Shown: piece by piece, positions 44,830 to 56,961 of the stretch
How positions within the stretch are numbered: position 1 is the first letter of the stretch
Layout: every line of letters starts with the position of its first letter
NCBI GenBank assembly: GCA_025200525.1
Contig: CM045762.1
Location: 122,390,979-122,454,978 of the forward strand
Reading direction: 5' to 3'
Source: Camellia lanceoleosa
Lineage: Eukaryota; Streptophyta; Magnoliopsida; Ericales; Theaceae
Length of the DNA: 64,000 bases
The notes under the pieces: generated by a model
The model's input: only the letters and a program-made list of their open reading frames with translations
Told to the model about the DNA's origin: nothing
Databases searched by the model: none
Position numbers and translations under genes: made by a program

Positions 44830-45425
44830 TATCATCAACATTATCAACATCGGTGCTATCATCAACATCATCAACCTCAACACCATGATCGACATCATCA
44901 ACATCAGCACCATGATTGACATCATCAACATTAGTGACATCATCAAACGTTAGTGACATCAACGCCATGATCAACATCGTCAACATCTGCAACGTTTGTT
45001 GGGAAAAGGCCGATCCATCATCAACATCAGTGCTAGACATCATCAAACATCAGGGCCATGATCAACATCATCAACATTACCATGATCAACATCATCAACG
45101 TTAGTGCCATCATCAACATCGGCGACATCAACGCCATGATCCACATCGTCAACATCTGCAACGTTTGTTGGGAAAATGCCGATCCATTATCAACATCAGT
45201 GCTAGACATCATCAAACATCAGGGCCATGATCAACATCATCAACATTACCATGATTGACATCATCAACGTTAGTGCCATTATCAACATCAGCGACATCAA
45301 CGCCATGATCAACATCATCAACATTTGCAACGTTTGTTGGGAAAAGGCCGATCCATTATCAACATCAGTGCTAGACATCATCAAACATTAGGGCCATGAT
45401 CAACATTAGTTCCATTATCAACATC
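44830..45425. repeat. 169-bp minisatellite (CATCATCAAC-rich)
   Basis: GTTGGGAAAA(G/T)GCCGATCC recurs at about 44998, 45167 and 45336, exactly 169 bp apart, about 3.5 units. Smaller ATCATCAAC words fill each unit. Frames across it on both strands are repeat by-products. Confidence 0.93.
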
Positions 45426-45690
45426 AGATACATCCACCACCACTGTATCCACCCTCACGACGACGACCACCACCGCGGAACCTGCCGCCTCCGCCACCAT
45501 CGCTTCTGCGGGACTGGGCCTCGTTGACGATGATGTTGCGCCTGTCAAGATCCTGACCGTTCATTCCCTCGATAGCGTCCCTCATCGACTGCTTATCCTT
45601 GAACGTCAACAACCCGAACCTCTTGGATCTGCCAGTCTCACGATCGTTGATGATACACCGATCCAGTACCACCGCCGTTGGTGATGTAAT
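45424..45690 (-). pseudogene. Captured glycine-rich RNA-binding protein (RRM) fragment
   Basis: Minus-strand codons read INDRETGRSKRFGLLTF, then SMRDAIEGMNGQDLD, VNEAQSRRS and GGGGGRFRGGGRR. This is the second half of an RRM with its RNP1 block (consensus RGFGFVTF, here KRFGLLTF) followed by the Gly/Arg tail of GRP7/GRP2-type plant proteins. The RRM start (RNP2) is missing and the frame runs into unrelated MULE DNA, so this is a captured exon piece. Arg and Leu changes in RNP1 suggest no selection. Confidence 0.85.
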
Positions 45691-45903
45691 TGATGTTGTT
45701 GGTGATGTTTTTATGATGTTGCAGATTTTTAGGAAACAAACATTCCACAAAAGGGGTACTATTGTAACCTCCAAAATAATGAAAATTAAATAAACAACAT
45801 TACCAAAATAAAATGGGACTAAATGGTGCATAAGAAAACTTTTAGGACTAAATGGTTCAACTTTTCAGAAAATAGGATTTATGGGTAAATTTTCCTAAGA
45901 AAA

Positions 45904-45944
45904 ATGGGTCAAGTGAAGAAAGTGAAGTTGGGTTCACAAGGTAA
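45904..45944 (+). pseudogene. Orphan AKR exon 1, first 13 codons
   Basis: ATG at 45904 opens [13 protein letters not shown], against [13 protein letters not shown] in the intact gene. After GGTTCACAAGG the match ends and AAATATTGACATT follows. The rest of exon 1 was not found nearby. With the promoter piece at 44390-44619 it is a third, dismembered AKR 5' end. Confidence 0.87.
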
Positions 45945-48900
45945 ATATTGACATTTTAGAGAGACATTTTATGAATATTGACATGATCTATGTTGGAATT
46001 TAAATTGAATTAAAAGAGAGTTGACAAACCTCCAAAATTGGAGTCTGTTATTATTTTATCACATAGCACGTGACAACAAATAATCATTAACAAACAACAT
46101 GATGTAAATTTATAAAATGGCCAGATTCAGAGTGTGAATGTTGACATTGGTCGTTACACAATAACAAGGGAAACAATAAGATGTTATTATATATGATATG
46201 TCTATAAGAATTTACATTGAACCAAAATAAGGTTGGCAACCATCCAAAATTGGGGCTATAATTATTTGATTACCGTCAATAACCAACAACACTAACAAAT
46301 CCGACATTGACGTAAGGGAGGAGATAGAAAGTGTATTGCAAAACAATAACACATGACAAGACAAAACAAACAACAGTAGTAGAGAGTGTAAACGTTTACA
46401 TTAATGTCTAACGATGAATGTCAATGTTGACATTTGACATTTGGTTTCACACAATAACAATAGTTGCCATGTAAATATTTACATCATCCTATAAATATTT
46501 ACCTTTAAGAATCAGAAGATGGGAAAAAATTTAGAGTTCTATGGACATCTACAATCAACAATAGCAACATTGATAGAGGAGAAAAACACGATGTTCATTA
46601 CCAAATCACAACCACAAACAGCATTAATAACAAAAAATTGTAAATGTATACATTTGTTTACGTTATTCATATTGAACAAAAAATCAACATCATCAATATT
46701 GATAAATAGTGAAAATAGGGAGTTCATTACAAAATCAAATCCAAAAACAACAATAATAATAGGGCAATATAAATGTATAAATCGGTGATTAGATTAACAT
46801 TGAGTGAAAAACAGAGGGTGGAAGGATGGTGTTTACATTTGCTTTCCATTGTGGGAGGGATATGGAAATTGACTAAATTGAGAAAAAAACAGTCAGTTGG
46901 CAGCAACCACGGAAGAACGAATCACATTCCTTCCGATGTAAAACCTTCGCAGTGGTGAGACGAAATAGAATAGCAGTGGCCGATGACAGTAAGCGGTGGA
47001 GGATGACGGTAGGACGGTGGTGATGCGATGTGGAATCTAGGGTTATGGTTTGGGAGTTTTTGGGGGCAACGAATAGTTTTTTGGAGAACGAGTGATTTGT
47101 GGAGTGAAATCTAGGAAGATATTGAATAGGAACGGTTCTATTTTCAGAATGGAATAGGCGCGAGAGAAAGGGAGGGTACTTTGGTCTTACTGCACTGAAT
47201 GAGATCTAATGGGATAATCAAAAATGGTTTGGATTTTATGATATAAAATTCTTAGAAACGGGATTTATGAAAAAACTCCCAAAAAAAAAAAAAAAATCAT
47301 AATTAAACAACACATTAGGCATAATCAAAGATCTCATGAGTCATAATTAAATTTAAGACAACTAAAAAAGAAAATGGTCATAACTAAAGGAAAAAAATGA
47401 CATATTTTAAGGATGCATATGGTATAGGGTGTGTATAGTAGAATCTTCCTAAAAAGTAATGGTGATCTAATGAATATCAAAATAGGTTATTTTAGTAACT
47501 TTTTGACTTTTTAATTACAATATGAAGTGAAAAAATTAATACGTTTGAAATAATTTTTTAATTCTTACAAACAAAAAAAAAAAAAGTACAAAAAATAAAG
47601 AATAAAAAAACTATTTAACTTTTTTATATAATTATTTGACTTTTTATTTTTTTAAATATTTTTTTAACTTTTTAACTATTATCCAAGCTTCCCAAACTTA
47701 CCAGTATATAACATTGCTTTTAAAAGAAAGGGTAAATTATAAATTCACCACTTAAAGTTTGTTTAAAATATAAATTGTTTTATGTGATTTGAAAAATTAT
47801 AAATATCTTCCTATCAGAATTTTTTATTTAACAGAATTAATTGAAAAAGTGAAATTTCTAACTATTCACCTATACAATAATAAAATTATTTGAATTATTA
47901 ATTGAAATAAAATTTTAAAATTATTAAAAATTGTTAATTAGCTTGATGATTTATTAATAAAAGGACCTATTTGTTATAAAATTAGAAATCTTAAGGGGCA
48001 TAATATAATTTTTAAAATCACATAAGATAATTTATAATTTAAATAAAGTTCAGAAAATATGTTTGTAATTTACCCTAAAAGAAAAGACCTGAAATCTTGG
48101 CTAATAATACTTTGAAAGGAAAATATATCTAATTGAAATTAATCAAAATCAAATCACTACTTAAGGTTTTATGACTTTTGGAACCAAACCAAATTAGTAA
48201 AATTTAATTTGATTCAATTTAGAACAATGATTTTTATGGATATTCATCATTCACAACATGATCAGAACTTACTTGAATACCAAACCATATGCAATCATTT
48301 TATAAATAAAATTATTTAAATGATTGTTTAGAATTAATTTTATCATTATACAATAACAAACTTGCAAACAACACACTTAACAACTTATTAATATATATGA
48401 GATATTAATAACATATTTGTGTGTCTACCATAATTAACAAATTATAAGGCAATGTTATGGTACACACTCTTGAAAAAATGTGTACCATATGCACCTAATT
48501 ATTCATTTTTTTTGATAAATGCTGCACATTTTTTTGTGATAAATGCTATGTACTTTTTTAATGAGTTATGACAATTTAAAAATGAAGTTATGTATTTTGT
48601 AATATGATTGGGCATCTTTTGATAATGTTACACTTTTTTATCCAAACGTTTTTTAATTACAAAATGTGTAATAATACTGCAAAATATCTAATATTATCTT
48701 AAAAATGTGTAACTTCATTTTTAACCAAAAATTATCATAACTCTTATCAAAAAAAAAAAATAAATACGTAACATACACTACAGATATAGATAAATACCTT
48801 TGTATGGATATAATATAACTTATGAAAAATTCTAATATACAACTCTTTAAAAAGCTATATCGTATGCACTTTTAGTTATATTATTATTTTTAATTATAAT

Positions 48901-49102
48901 TAAATTTCTTATTTAATTATGATATTATTTTAATTATGATTCATGAATTATTTAGTTATCTCTCATATTATTTTTAGTTATAGCATTTTTTTGAAAAAAA
49001 AATTATGACCCAAAAATTCAAATTATGTTATTTTATCATTTTAGTTATAACTGCACCATATTGTTTATCATAACATTATCCTATAATTATAGATTTCGAT
49101 TT
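45945..49102. other. AT-rich intergenic DNA, no gene
   Basis: Holds repeated (A/G)TTGACATT and TTTACATT words (45945-46500). A probable MULE-like MITE at about 47290-47455 (GTGTGTATAGTAGAA end) is related to the one at 50262, and similar decayed ends lie near 48440 and 48840. Frames of up to 89 codons are not recognised. Confidence 0.55.
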
Positions 49103-49331
49103 TGAACGTAATCCGTGACGTCGGCAGTTCTGTTCTTTTATGGCCACGACCTTTCCTCCTTTGACCAAAAACCGGCCACAAATATCGACAGCTCCGTGCT
49201 CAATCACTGCACTTCACTTCACTCCTCTTCTGCAATTATAAATATATACGTATATACAGAGACAGAGGCACACACAGACAGACAGACAGAGAGGGAGAGA
49301 GAGGGTTTTGAAGAAATTTGTAAGAAGAAAA
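49103..49331 (+). promoter_or_regulatory. AKR promoter and 5' UTR
   Basis: TATAAATA at 49237-49244 lies 95 bp before the ATG, so transcription likely starts near 49270. Upstream are TGACGTC (49116-49122, bZIP/TGA-type core) and TTGACC (49161-49166, W-box type), both common in stress-responsive plant promoters. The block is conserved in the orphan copy at 44390-44619, where the ACGT core is lost. The leader is GA/CA-rich. Confidence 0.75.
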
Positions 49332-49538
49332 ATGGTTCAAGTGAAGAAGGTGAAGTTGGGTTCACAAGGTCTGGAGGTATCAGCACAGGGACTTGGTTGC
49401 ATGGGCATGTCAAGCAACTACGGCCCTCCAAAGCCCGAAGAAGACATGATCCAGCTCATTCACCACTCCATCAACTCCGGCGTCACTTTCCTCGACACCT
49501 CCGACGCCTATGGCGACAACGAACTCCTTCTCGGCAAG
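49332..49538 (+). CDS. AKR exon 1
   Basis: Sixty-nine codons from ATG to GGCAAG, phase 0, donor GTAACA. Contains the N-terminal LGSQGLEVS hairpin and catalytic Asp55 and Tyr60. Confidence 0.95.
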
Positions 49539-52500
49539 GTAACAACAAACAACATATCTACTTCCATTTCAATTCCACTTATTCAAATCTTTTAACTATC
49601 AATTCTGAATCAAGCTGAATTTGATTGAATTGGGTTTTTATTTATTTATTTATATATAGGCTCTGAAGGGAGGGTGGAGAGAGAAAGTGCAATTGGCCTC
49701 CAAATTTGGGATCACCCGCGTCGACGGCAAGCCGGCGGCGCGTGGCAGCCCGGATTACGTGCGGGCTGCGTGCGAGACCAGTTTGAAGCGGCTGGAGGTG
49801 GAGTGCATCGATCTCTATTACCAGCATCGGATTGACACTAGCGTTCCCATCGAAGTCACGGTTTGATCCCTAGTTCCTTCCTCTCCAAATACCTCCAACA
49901 ATGCTTTTTTATTTTTATTTTTCTTCTAAATTTTAATTAAAAAGTGGGTTCTCTATTTTTTCCTGTATTTCATTTAAATATTTTTTTTTTAGTATTTTTT
50001 TTTTTAAAAATTTATTTTATGAATTGAAGTGTTTTTCCAACTAATCATGGCTTCTATTGCAATAAAATAGAGTTCAGGTATATTTATGAAGTACTAGGCT
50101 GACTGAGGGAGCAGCTGTACCAAGCCCTTGGAATAGGAAGTCACATAATAGGACCCTTAAAATAAGTAGTCACAAGTGAGTTTATTGGACTTTGTTTTTT
50201 GGTGAATCTCCCTGATTTGTGTTGGTTTTTTTTGGTGAATGATGCTATCAATATATACATAGAGAATGACTAAGCGTGTGTACTATGTGCATCTTATAAC
50301 TAAAGAAGACAATAATATAACTCTATAATTTCTGAGTCATACTTAAATAAAAGTCAACCAAACACCACATGAGGCATAATCTACGAGGCATAATCAAAGA
50401 TGTTATGAGTTATAACTAAAATATTATCATAACTAAAGAAGAAAATTGGTCATAATTAAAAAAAAAATTGACATAATTAGGGGTGCATCTGGTACACCCA
50501 GTGAGAGAGGTGTGTATAGTAGAACTTTTCATATACATAATGTACTGATTGATCATATTTCCTTAAAGAGTTGGTGTAAGAACAATGGGATTGATTATTA
50601 TGTGTGCCCAATTGATATTGAAATGAATCGTTGTCATTTGGGGTCAACTATTGTAAACACATTAACATATGTTATGTGGGGAAAATATTTTGTTCTAATA
50701 TAACACGCCTTTTTTGTCGGTTAGAACCGTGTAATGTATCCCATTTAAATGTGATGGATCCTGTGAAAGTGGAGGATGCAGTGTAATTTTTTTATACACA
50801 ATTTATTAAGTGTGTGACAAATTTTGACTCTTGTTCAAAAGTTTATAAAATAGTACATTTTGTATTTTTGCCTAAGCACTTTAGCTAGTGTGTACTCGAA
50901 CAATACTCTTGACTCCTAAAATTGGTTTGTCTAGCCTCCAAGACTCTCCAATTTAACTAGCCAACAGAGAATGACACAAAATACCTAGCGTGTTGCTTAT
51001 TTTGTTGGAACCCCAATCTTTGATGAGAGATGAGACTAGGTGAAAAGCCTAAAATGAGATAAATGCCTATGCTATTGGAGATGCTCTTATGCCATACTAT
51101 ATTTTACCCTAATCAATCATAGTACAAGTACTCCCATGATTTATGTAATCATATTCAATATCCGTGGTACACTACAAAAAATTAAGGTTTTAGAAACCAA
51201 AATTTAAGGACAACATTACTTTTTACGGACCAAATATTTTTGTTGTGAAAAGTGTTGTCATTATATTTTTAGTAACGAAAATTGGACATTAGTAATGAAT
51301 TATTATCCTTTTGGGACTAAATTTTTTGTCTCAAAAAATAAACCATTTTGAGACCAAATTATTGTCTCTAAAAGTCTATTTATTAGTGTCATTTTCAAAA
51401 TTGTCGCTAAAAGCCTTGTTTTTTACTTTTCGGGACGACTTTTTAGTAACTATCCTCGTGATGATAAAAATTGATCCCTAAATGTCTTTTACAACAAAAT
51501 TTTCACTTTTAAAAAGCAAAACATTTAATCTCTAAAACTTTTATATGTTGTAGTGGTATTATTAACCATGTCCATAATCCTATCGTATTACTAGTCCTTA
51601 TATCCAACAGGAAAACATATGGATGAAACAAATGCGTCCTTATAGAACAACCAAGAAGTGCCCAGTATAATTCTTTAACTATTCTTTCTTTTAATTGATA
51701 AGTAGTTTTCGACTGGCATTACCATGTACCCATTGTACACCCTTGTTCAATTAGAATTTAAAGTCCTAAGAAATGACATACTGAGTTTACCACATGATTA
51801 GTGAACTTCATAAATTGCATGTTGTCTCAATGATATTATAATAAAGGACTAATATCAATGGTTATATGTGATTTATGATCCTACCATCTCATTTCCAATT
51901 TACTGCCACAGTCCACTTGTTGGTCACATGGTTTGAACAAGGAAAGCAGTAATCGTTGTGTAAATGTCACCTTACAGAATAACCAAGAAGTGCCCGGTCT
52001 CGTCCTTTTAATAGATAAGTAGTTTTTTGACTAGCAATACCATGTCGCCATTGTACACCATCGGTTAATTAGAGGTAAAAGTTGTGAGGAATGACATAAT
52101 AAGTTTACCACATGATTAGTGAAATATGGTGTGTTTGTTTGGACGGACTGGATAAGAGGGGATTGGAATCTACCGGACTGTTAGTCCTGGATACATTGTT
52201 CCTGGATTATTTAGTTAGACTGGATTTGTATCTCATGTTTGTTTAGTCATGAGATTAGATATCACTATTTGGTTGGCTAAGATAAGAATCTTATATTTGT
52301 TTGAGATATTATGGAGAATGATAAACGTTCAAATGACTATTTTGCCTCGATGACATTATGATAGAGGACTAATGTCAGTGGTTATATGTGATTTTATGAT
52401 CCTACCATCTCGTGACCAATTTATTGCCACGGTCCACTTTTTGGTAGCACAGAGTTGCTTCAAACGAGGAAAACAGTAATCATGTTGTAAATTTAAGAAT

Positions 52501-55500
52501 AAAAAAATGATTATCATTTTATTTAGGCAATGTTCTGGTAGTACTCCCTATGATAGGATCAACTAGGTTGCAATTTGAAGTTGTGTTCTAGAGTTGGATG
52601 GCTATCTTTTCATTTTTTAATTTTTGGGGGTACATTGGAGGCAGTAACATGGGAACTCTAACCAACTGCACTGGTTTCATGACTCTCTCTCTCTCTCTCT
52701 CTCTGTGTGTTTATGAGGATTTGACTATTCCATACTTGTTTTATTATTTACATCTGTTTTTTGGAATGAATATTGTGTTGACTGTTACCTGACCTTGTTT
52801 ATGACATGTTTTTCGGAAGATGGGAGAGCTCAAGAAACTGGTTGAAGAGGGTAAGATAAAGTACATAGGTCTGTCTGAGGCCTCTGCTTCAACAATCAGA
52901 AGAGCACATGCTGTACATCCAATAACAGCCGTGCAGATGGAGTGGTCCCTGTGGTCAAGAGATATAGAGGCAGATATTGTTCCTACTTGCCGGTACAGTG
53001 TCATTTGTGCTAATTAATCTGATTGCAGAGTAATAAGTTTTTTGAAATTCTGACCTCATCCCTCTTTCAACTCTTGTTGTCAATTTCAGAGAACTTGGCA
53101 TTGGGATTGTTCCATACAGCCCTCTAGGCCGGGGATTTTTATCTGGAGGTACCAACTTCATTGCCAACTTGCCAGATGGTGATTTCCGCAAGGTCTGTTC
53201 ACGTACTTGTTGTTTTTACTTGCCAAATAAATTGAATAGAAGTAGTTGTAAAAAATTGCTTGAAATTATCATCTCATGTTTCGCTCTAAATTTAATTTGT
53301 GTGCCTGCCTTACAAAGTGATCAACCTTCTGAAGCTTCCAAAAGTTCATTAATCCCTATATGTGAGCCATGGTAGTTAGTCAATATTCTATCACTATTTT
53401 GACTCGTCTTATGATATATCTTGGTACGCTGGGGGAATAGAAGAGTTTTAATTTGGGGCTTCTGTTCTTTTAACTTATTGTTTGAGAGTATAGGTGACGA
53501 AGAGCTCCTCTTTTTGGAATCCTACTTGTGACAATGATTTGATGGTTTAAATCACAGATCCCGTCAGTGCTATAGGATTCATCTTCCTCATAGACATGCT
53601 CTAGAATATAGTGCTCTCTCTCTCTCTCTAATAATTTTTTCTTACGTACAAACTCTACACAATTATTCTGAATAAAAGAAGAAAAAAAGTCTTATTCTTT
53701 TGGCTGTCAGTGAACATTAGAAATGGGATCAAGTTGGCATGACTCCAGTAGATTATGTTCCAAGTGAAATTACTTGAAGGAAGTCAGAAAACATCTTGTT
53801 TTGTGCATGATTTTGAACTGGAACCCAGTGTGTAATTATTAGGCTATACAAAGACAAATGTTAGCGACAAAGAAACTACCACAGACCATTCACAATTCTG
53901 AGGGACCCACAAGCTTGTGAGCGGTCTGTAGTTGGCTTCTGTGTCTGTAGTATCGCTGCTATACAAAATTCAAACCTGCCACAGGTATCCATTATCTATA
54001 CTATACTATTATAATATGTGAGCACTGCATTTGGTGAAGACTCTTTTGTGAAGTGTCACGGTTTGATTTCTCTCTAATGCCCAAAACATTTTTGCATTGT
54101 AATATGCATGCAAAATGTGTTTTTCCTCTCTTTTGTTCGTATATTTTTTTTTTTATAAATTTCATTTCCTGTGTATGTTCATTACAAACTGGTGTTTACA
54201 CACACACGGTAATGTATTTTTCTCAATACTCGCATTGTAATATGTATGCATGTACATGTGTAATACTTGCATTGAAATTGATTTATTTTATACTTCTCAT
54301 TTGGCAACATCACCTTTTAGCTTGAAAGTCAAAAAGTCACTAAAAAAATAAAAAACCAACAATCTATACCAAAAAGTCAAAGATTCTATTTTCTTTCTAC
54401 TTTTTGCACATCTTTTCATAAAAAAGCAAAAAGTCATCCTAAAATACTAGATTTTTATTTTTTATTTTTATTTTTTAAGCTAAAAAGTCAAAAACTTACT
54501 AAAAAAGTCTGTTTCCAATTGAGGCCTAAACTTTTCTTAAAACTAGTGTTGTCAATGAGAAAACCTTTAGATTGTGTTTGGTTAGAGAATTTAATAAGAG
54601 AAATGGAAATGGAAATGGAAAGAAAAGGAGAAAGAATTGATAACATTTGAATTCCAAATTATGTTTGATTGAGTTAGGAAATGGAGAAAGAAAATAGCCT
54701 AATGTTGTGTTTGGTTGGGGAATTTGGGGAGGAATTTTGACATGTAAAGGGAAAAGATGTGTGAAATTAAGTAAAATGTAGGTATATTTTATTCTCATTT
54801 TACATATCTTTTCTTTTTCTCTTTTCAAATTCCTTTCCAAATCTCTTAACCAAACATAGCGTAAGTGAATCCAAAAGACAAAAAATGGAAATGCATTTTC
54901 TCCCTCACTTTTTTTTCCCGTGTTTTCCATATAACCAAACAAAAAGTAGGATTGTATTTTTTTTTTCCTTTCTATTTCTCTCATCAAATCTTCCAACCAA
55001 ACACAGCCTTATGATTGTTACTCAGGAATTTGATCACAAATAACCCAGGTGTATGACCAAATAGGATCGTGATTTATTTTTATAGCAACATATGTCAAAG
55101 CATGTATACTTCTTATGTCCTTCTGTTTCATGGATTTATAGTTGTAATGCTGAGACATGTATTTCTTGTGTAGAATTTTCCAAGATTCAAACCTGAAAAT
55201 CTCGAGCATAATCAAAAGATATTTGAGCGGGTCAATGAAATGGCTGCAAAGAAGGGCTGCACCCCATCACAGCTGGCATTGGCATGGGTCCATCATTGTG
55301 GAAACGACGTTGTTCCCATCCCCGGGACCACCAAGATAGCAAACTTGAACCAGAACATTGGTGCATTGTCTGTAAAGCTAACCCCAGAAGAAATGGCTGA
55401 ACTCGAATCCTATGCCTCAGCTGATGCGATCAAGGGTGAGAGACATGCCTTTATGTCAATGACATGGATCAACTCAGAAACTCCACCATTGTCCTCATGG

Positions 55501-55512
55501 AAAGCTGAATGA
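49332..55512 (+). CDS. NADPH aldo-keto reductase, perakine-reductase/PCNT115-like
   Basis: The five exons (49332-49538, 49660-49860, 52820-52992, 53090-53192, 55174-55512) join in frame to 340 codons, the usual family length. All introns are GT..AG. The protein should reduce carbonyls with NADPH in the cytosol as a TIM barrel. The tetrad is visible: Asp55 and Tyr60 (FLDTSDAYG), Lys84 (ASKFG) and His125 (YYQHRID). The C-terminal cofactor loop has [19 protein letters not shown]. No signal peptide or membrane segment is present. Relatives include Rauvolfia perakine reductase and auxin-induced PCNT115 proteins, and the natural substrate cannot be read from sequence. Intron 2 (2959 bp) has gathered several MITEs. 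A truncated copy lies at 7852-11721 and an orphan 5' end at 44390-45944. Confidence 0.95.
49660..49860 (+). CDS. AKR exon 2
   Basis: Sixty-seven codons after acceptor TATATATAG, ending PIEVTG-type codons at ACG with donor GTTTGA. Contains Lys84 and His125. Confidence 0.93.
50262..50530. mobile_element. MULE-like MITE in intron 2, TSD ATATACATA
   Basis: ATATACATA flanks both sides (50253-50261, 50531-50539). Copy 1 has the single site (about 6246). Interior words GGCATAATC and GTCATAATTA repeat at about 47290-47455. Confidence 0.72.
51170..51555. mobile_element. CACTA-type MITE in intron 2, TSD GTA
   Basis: It begins CACTACAAAAAATT and ends ATATGTTGTAGTG, with GTA on each side (51167-51169, 51556-51558). 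Copy 1 shows the empty site GGTATTATTAACC at about 5316. CACTA ends plus a 3-bp target duplication are diagnostic. Confidence 0.92.
52128..52345. mobile_element. Insertion in intron 2, MITE-like
   Basis: About 215 bp starting GTGTGTTTGTTTGGACGGAC break the match to copy 1 (empty near 7470). The GTTTGTTTGG start recalls the MITE at 6897. The right end is less clear, so borders are approximate. Confidence 0.55.
52617..52671 (-). mobile_element. SINE fragment upstream of exon 3
   Basis: Same tail-and-head fragment as 7768-7817, slightly longer, including CCAACTGCACTGGTT (inverse of an A-box-like end). A (CT)n run follows. Confidence 0.4.
52820..52992 (+). CDS. AKR exon 3
   Basis: 173 bp, begins [11 protein letters not shown] after acceptor GGAAG and ends in phase 2 (TGCCG, donor GTACAG). 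Encodes [18 protein letters not shown], the strand and helix after the catalytic His. Confidence 0.95.
53090..53192 (+). CDS. AKR exon 4
   Basis: 103 bp, acceptor TTTCAG, completes the split Arg codon and reads [16 protein letters not shown]; ends DFRK with donor GTCTGT. Confidence 0.95.
54293..54529. mobile_element. Tourist-like MITE in intron 4
   Basis: CATTTGGCAACATC..TTTTAGC on the left and CCAATTGAGGCCTAA on the right, with AAAGTCAAAAAGTC inside. It is absent from copy 1 near 9893. Related to the elements at 12279, 18820 and 56962. Confidence 0.65.
54574..55006. mobile_element. Nested hairpin MITE, copy 2 counterpart
   Basis: Counterpart of 9936-10389 with the same nested arms (outer 54574-55006, inner about 54704-54858). 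Confidence 0.7.
55174..55512 (+). CDS. AKR exon 5
   Basis: 112 codons plus TGA, acceptor TGTGTAG. Starts [14 protein letters not shown], holds the NADPH-binding [11 protein letters not shown] loop, and ends PPLSSWKAE. Confidence 0.95.
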   Translation, partial: NFPRFKPENLEHNQKIFERVNEMAAKKGCTPSQLALAWVHHCGNDVVPIPGTTKIANLNQNIGALSVKLTPEEMAELESYASADAIKGERHAFMSMTWINSETPPLSSWKAE

Positions 55513-56600
55513 AGACATGCCTCTTGCTGTGAACTTGTACCCTGAGTACTACCGATGCTTTTCCTATTTAGCCGTAAGTTTCTAGTTCTAGCGCGCTCCA
55601 CCACTGGAGGTTTTTTTATGATGTATTGCATCGTATCCATATTAAACCAAAATATTTATGCTACTGCTTTTAAGTTTGTAATAACACTATTGTGCAGTGC
55701 TTTTAAGTTTCGTTATTACAAACTTCCAGCAAACGACAAGATTGGAGTTTTTATTTTTTAGTTTTTATTAGGTTTCTATTATGGACTATTTAATAATTTT
55801 CCTGTACTTTTATGCCAACAGAAACTTTCCTATCATGAGGTGATTTGAATTGTTTTATGCCAACAAAAACATGTTCTCTAAGGACAATGAAACCCTGGGC
55901 TAAGCAACAAATGTCAAAAAGCAAATGGCGCCGCGAATAAATCCAAAATCTGGTAGTGGTTGGTTTATTGGAATAAAGTGGAATGAAATGATCTTTTCAT
56001 TGAAATATTCATTTACATGTTAGGTTAGACTACAACAATAATAACAAATGCATTATAAATGAAATCGTCTTTTATTATTTTAAGGAAATGATCATTTTAT
56101 AAGGAAGTTTAAAAAATTATCATTTCATTCTCTCTCATTCCAATCAACCAAACAGGGTATTAGGCTTTAGAGTTCAAACCCCTGTCAACTGACCAAACAA
56201 ACGCAAATCATTAGCAAAGATATGTAAAATGAATAAAATGAGTAGCTTCTGTCCACCTCAAGGCAGTGATAAAAGCCAAAAATAAAGGCACAGGATGAAG
56301 AGAGAGAGAGAGAGAGAGAAGAAGGAACTAAGAGGCCTATTTTCAAAGAACAATCTTAGCTCCAAGGCCCACCATTAGAGAGGATTGTTAATGGCACTAC
56401 TGCAAGATTGAAAGACAAGATGAGGTGCAATACTCCAGAGCCAGAGAGAGAGTAATAAACCAAAAACTAAGTAGAACAACAGGGGAACAAGAATTAGAAG
56501 AAGAACAAGAATGGTAGAAGATGTAGAAAGAAAAGGCCAAGGATTGAGCAAGATGAACAATTATGATACCCACAAAGGGAAATCGCCAAGGAATTTTTGA
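55513..56600. other. AKR 3' flank, no further gene
   Basis: Collinear with 11722-14000 of copy 1 apart from the insertions there. A clear AATAAA signal was not seen close to the stop. A (GA)n run lies at 56299-56318. Confidence 0.6.
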
Positions 56601-56760
56601 AAAGTAGTGACACGTAACTCTAAAATAGTAGCTCTAATAGGAGTTTTAATGAGGTGGAAAAGAGAGTAGAGAGGGAAGTGTGAATCCCTATATCACATGA
56701 ACACTCTTCACATCATTAGAGTTCTATTAGAGCTCTCAAACATTATTAATTTTTAAAAGT
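56600..56760. mobile_element. Small MITE private to copy 2
   Basis: GTAGCTCTAATAGGAG on the left pairs with CTATTAGAGCTCTC on the right. Copy 1 lacks it near 13797. Confidence 0.5.
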
Positions 56761-56961
56761 CCTCTCAAATGGAATCGAACGATTGATACCCGTTTGCTGT
56801 CTTAACCGAAGTTGCAAAGAATTATCCCCAAAAATGATACTCCACCATAACCAGGAACAAGAAGTTGGAAAATATTGGGTTGTGCAATACTTTCTTGTAA
56901 AAAAACTGGTCGAATATAGTTTTTTGGATAAAAAAAGCATCCTCCAACTTTGTTTACTAAG

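Larger units (their letters stand above)
44629..45895. mobile_element. Pack-MULE with captured RNA-binding protein fragment, TSD TAAGAAAAA
   Basis: A perfect 9-bp duplication TAAGAAAAA (44620-44628, 45896-45904) flanks it. The terminal repeats GGGTGATGCACCAATAAAT and GGAAAATTTACCCATAAAT (inverse of the right end) align with about two thirds identity. Inside are a 169-bp minisatellite and, on the minus strand, part of a glycine-rich RNA-binding protein gene. No transposase. The second target copy ends on the A of the AKR start codon, so insertion was exactly at the start of translation. Confidence 0.88.

Noticed and set aside
44765..45384. Repeated Met/Asp-rich proteins of 60-93 codons
   Set aside because: By-products of the 169-bp minisatellite; the same frame recurs every 169 bp.
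50877..51090. Possible Harbinger MITE ending TATTGGAGATGCTCTTA
   Set aside because: Only one end resembles a PIF/Harbinger terminus; the left end could not be matched convincingly.
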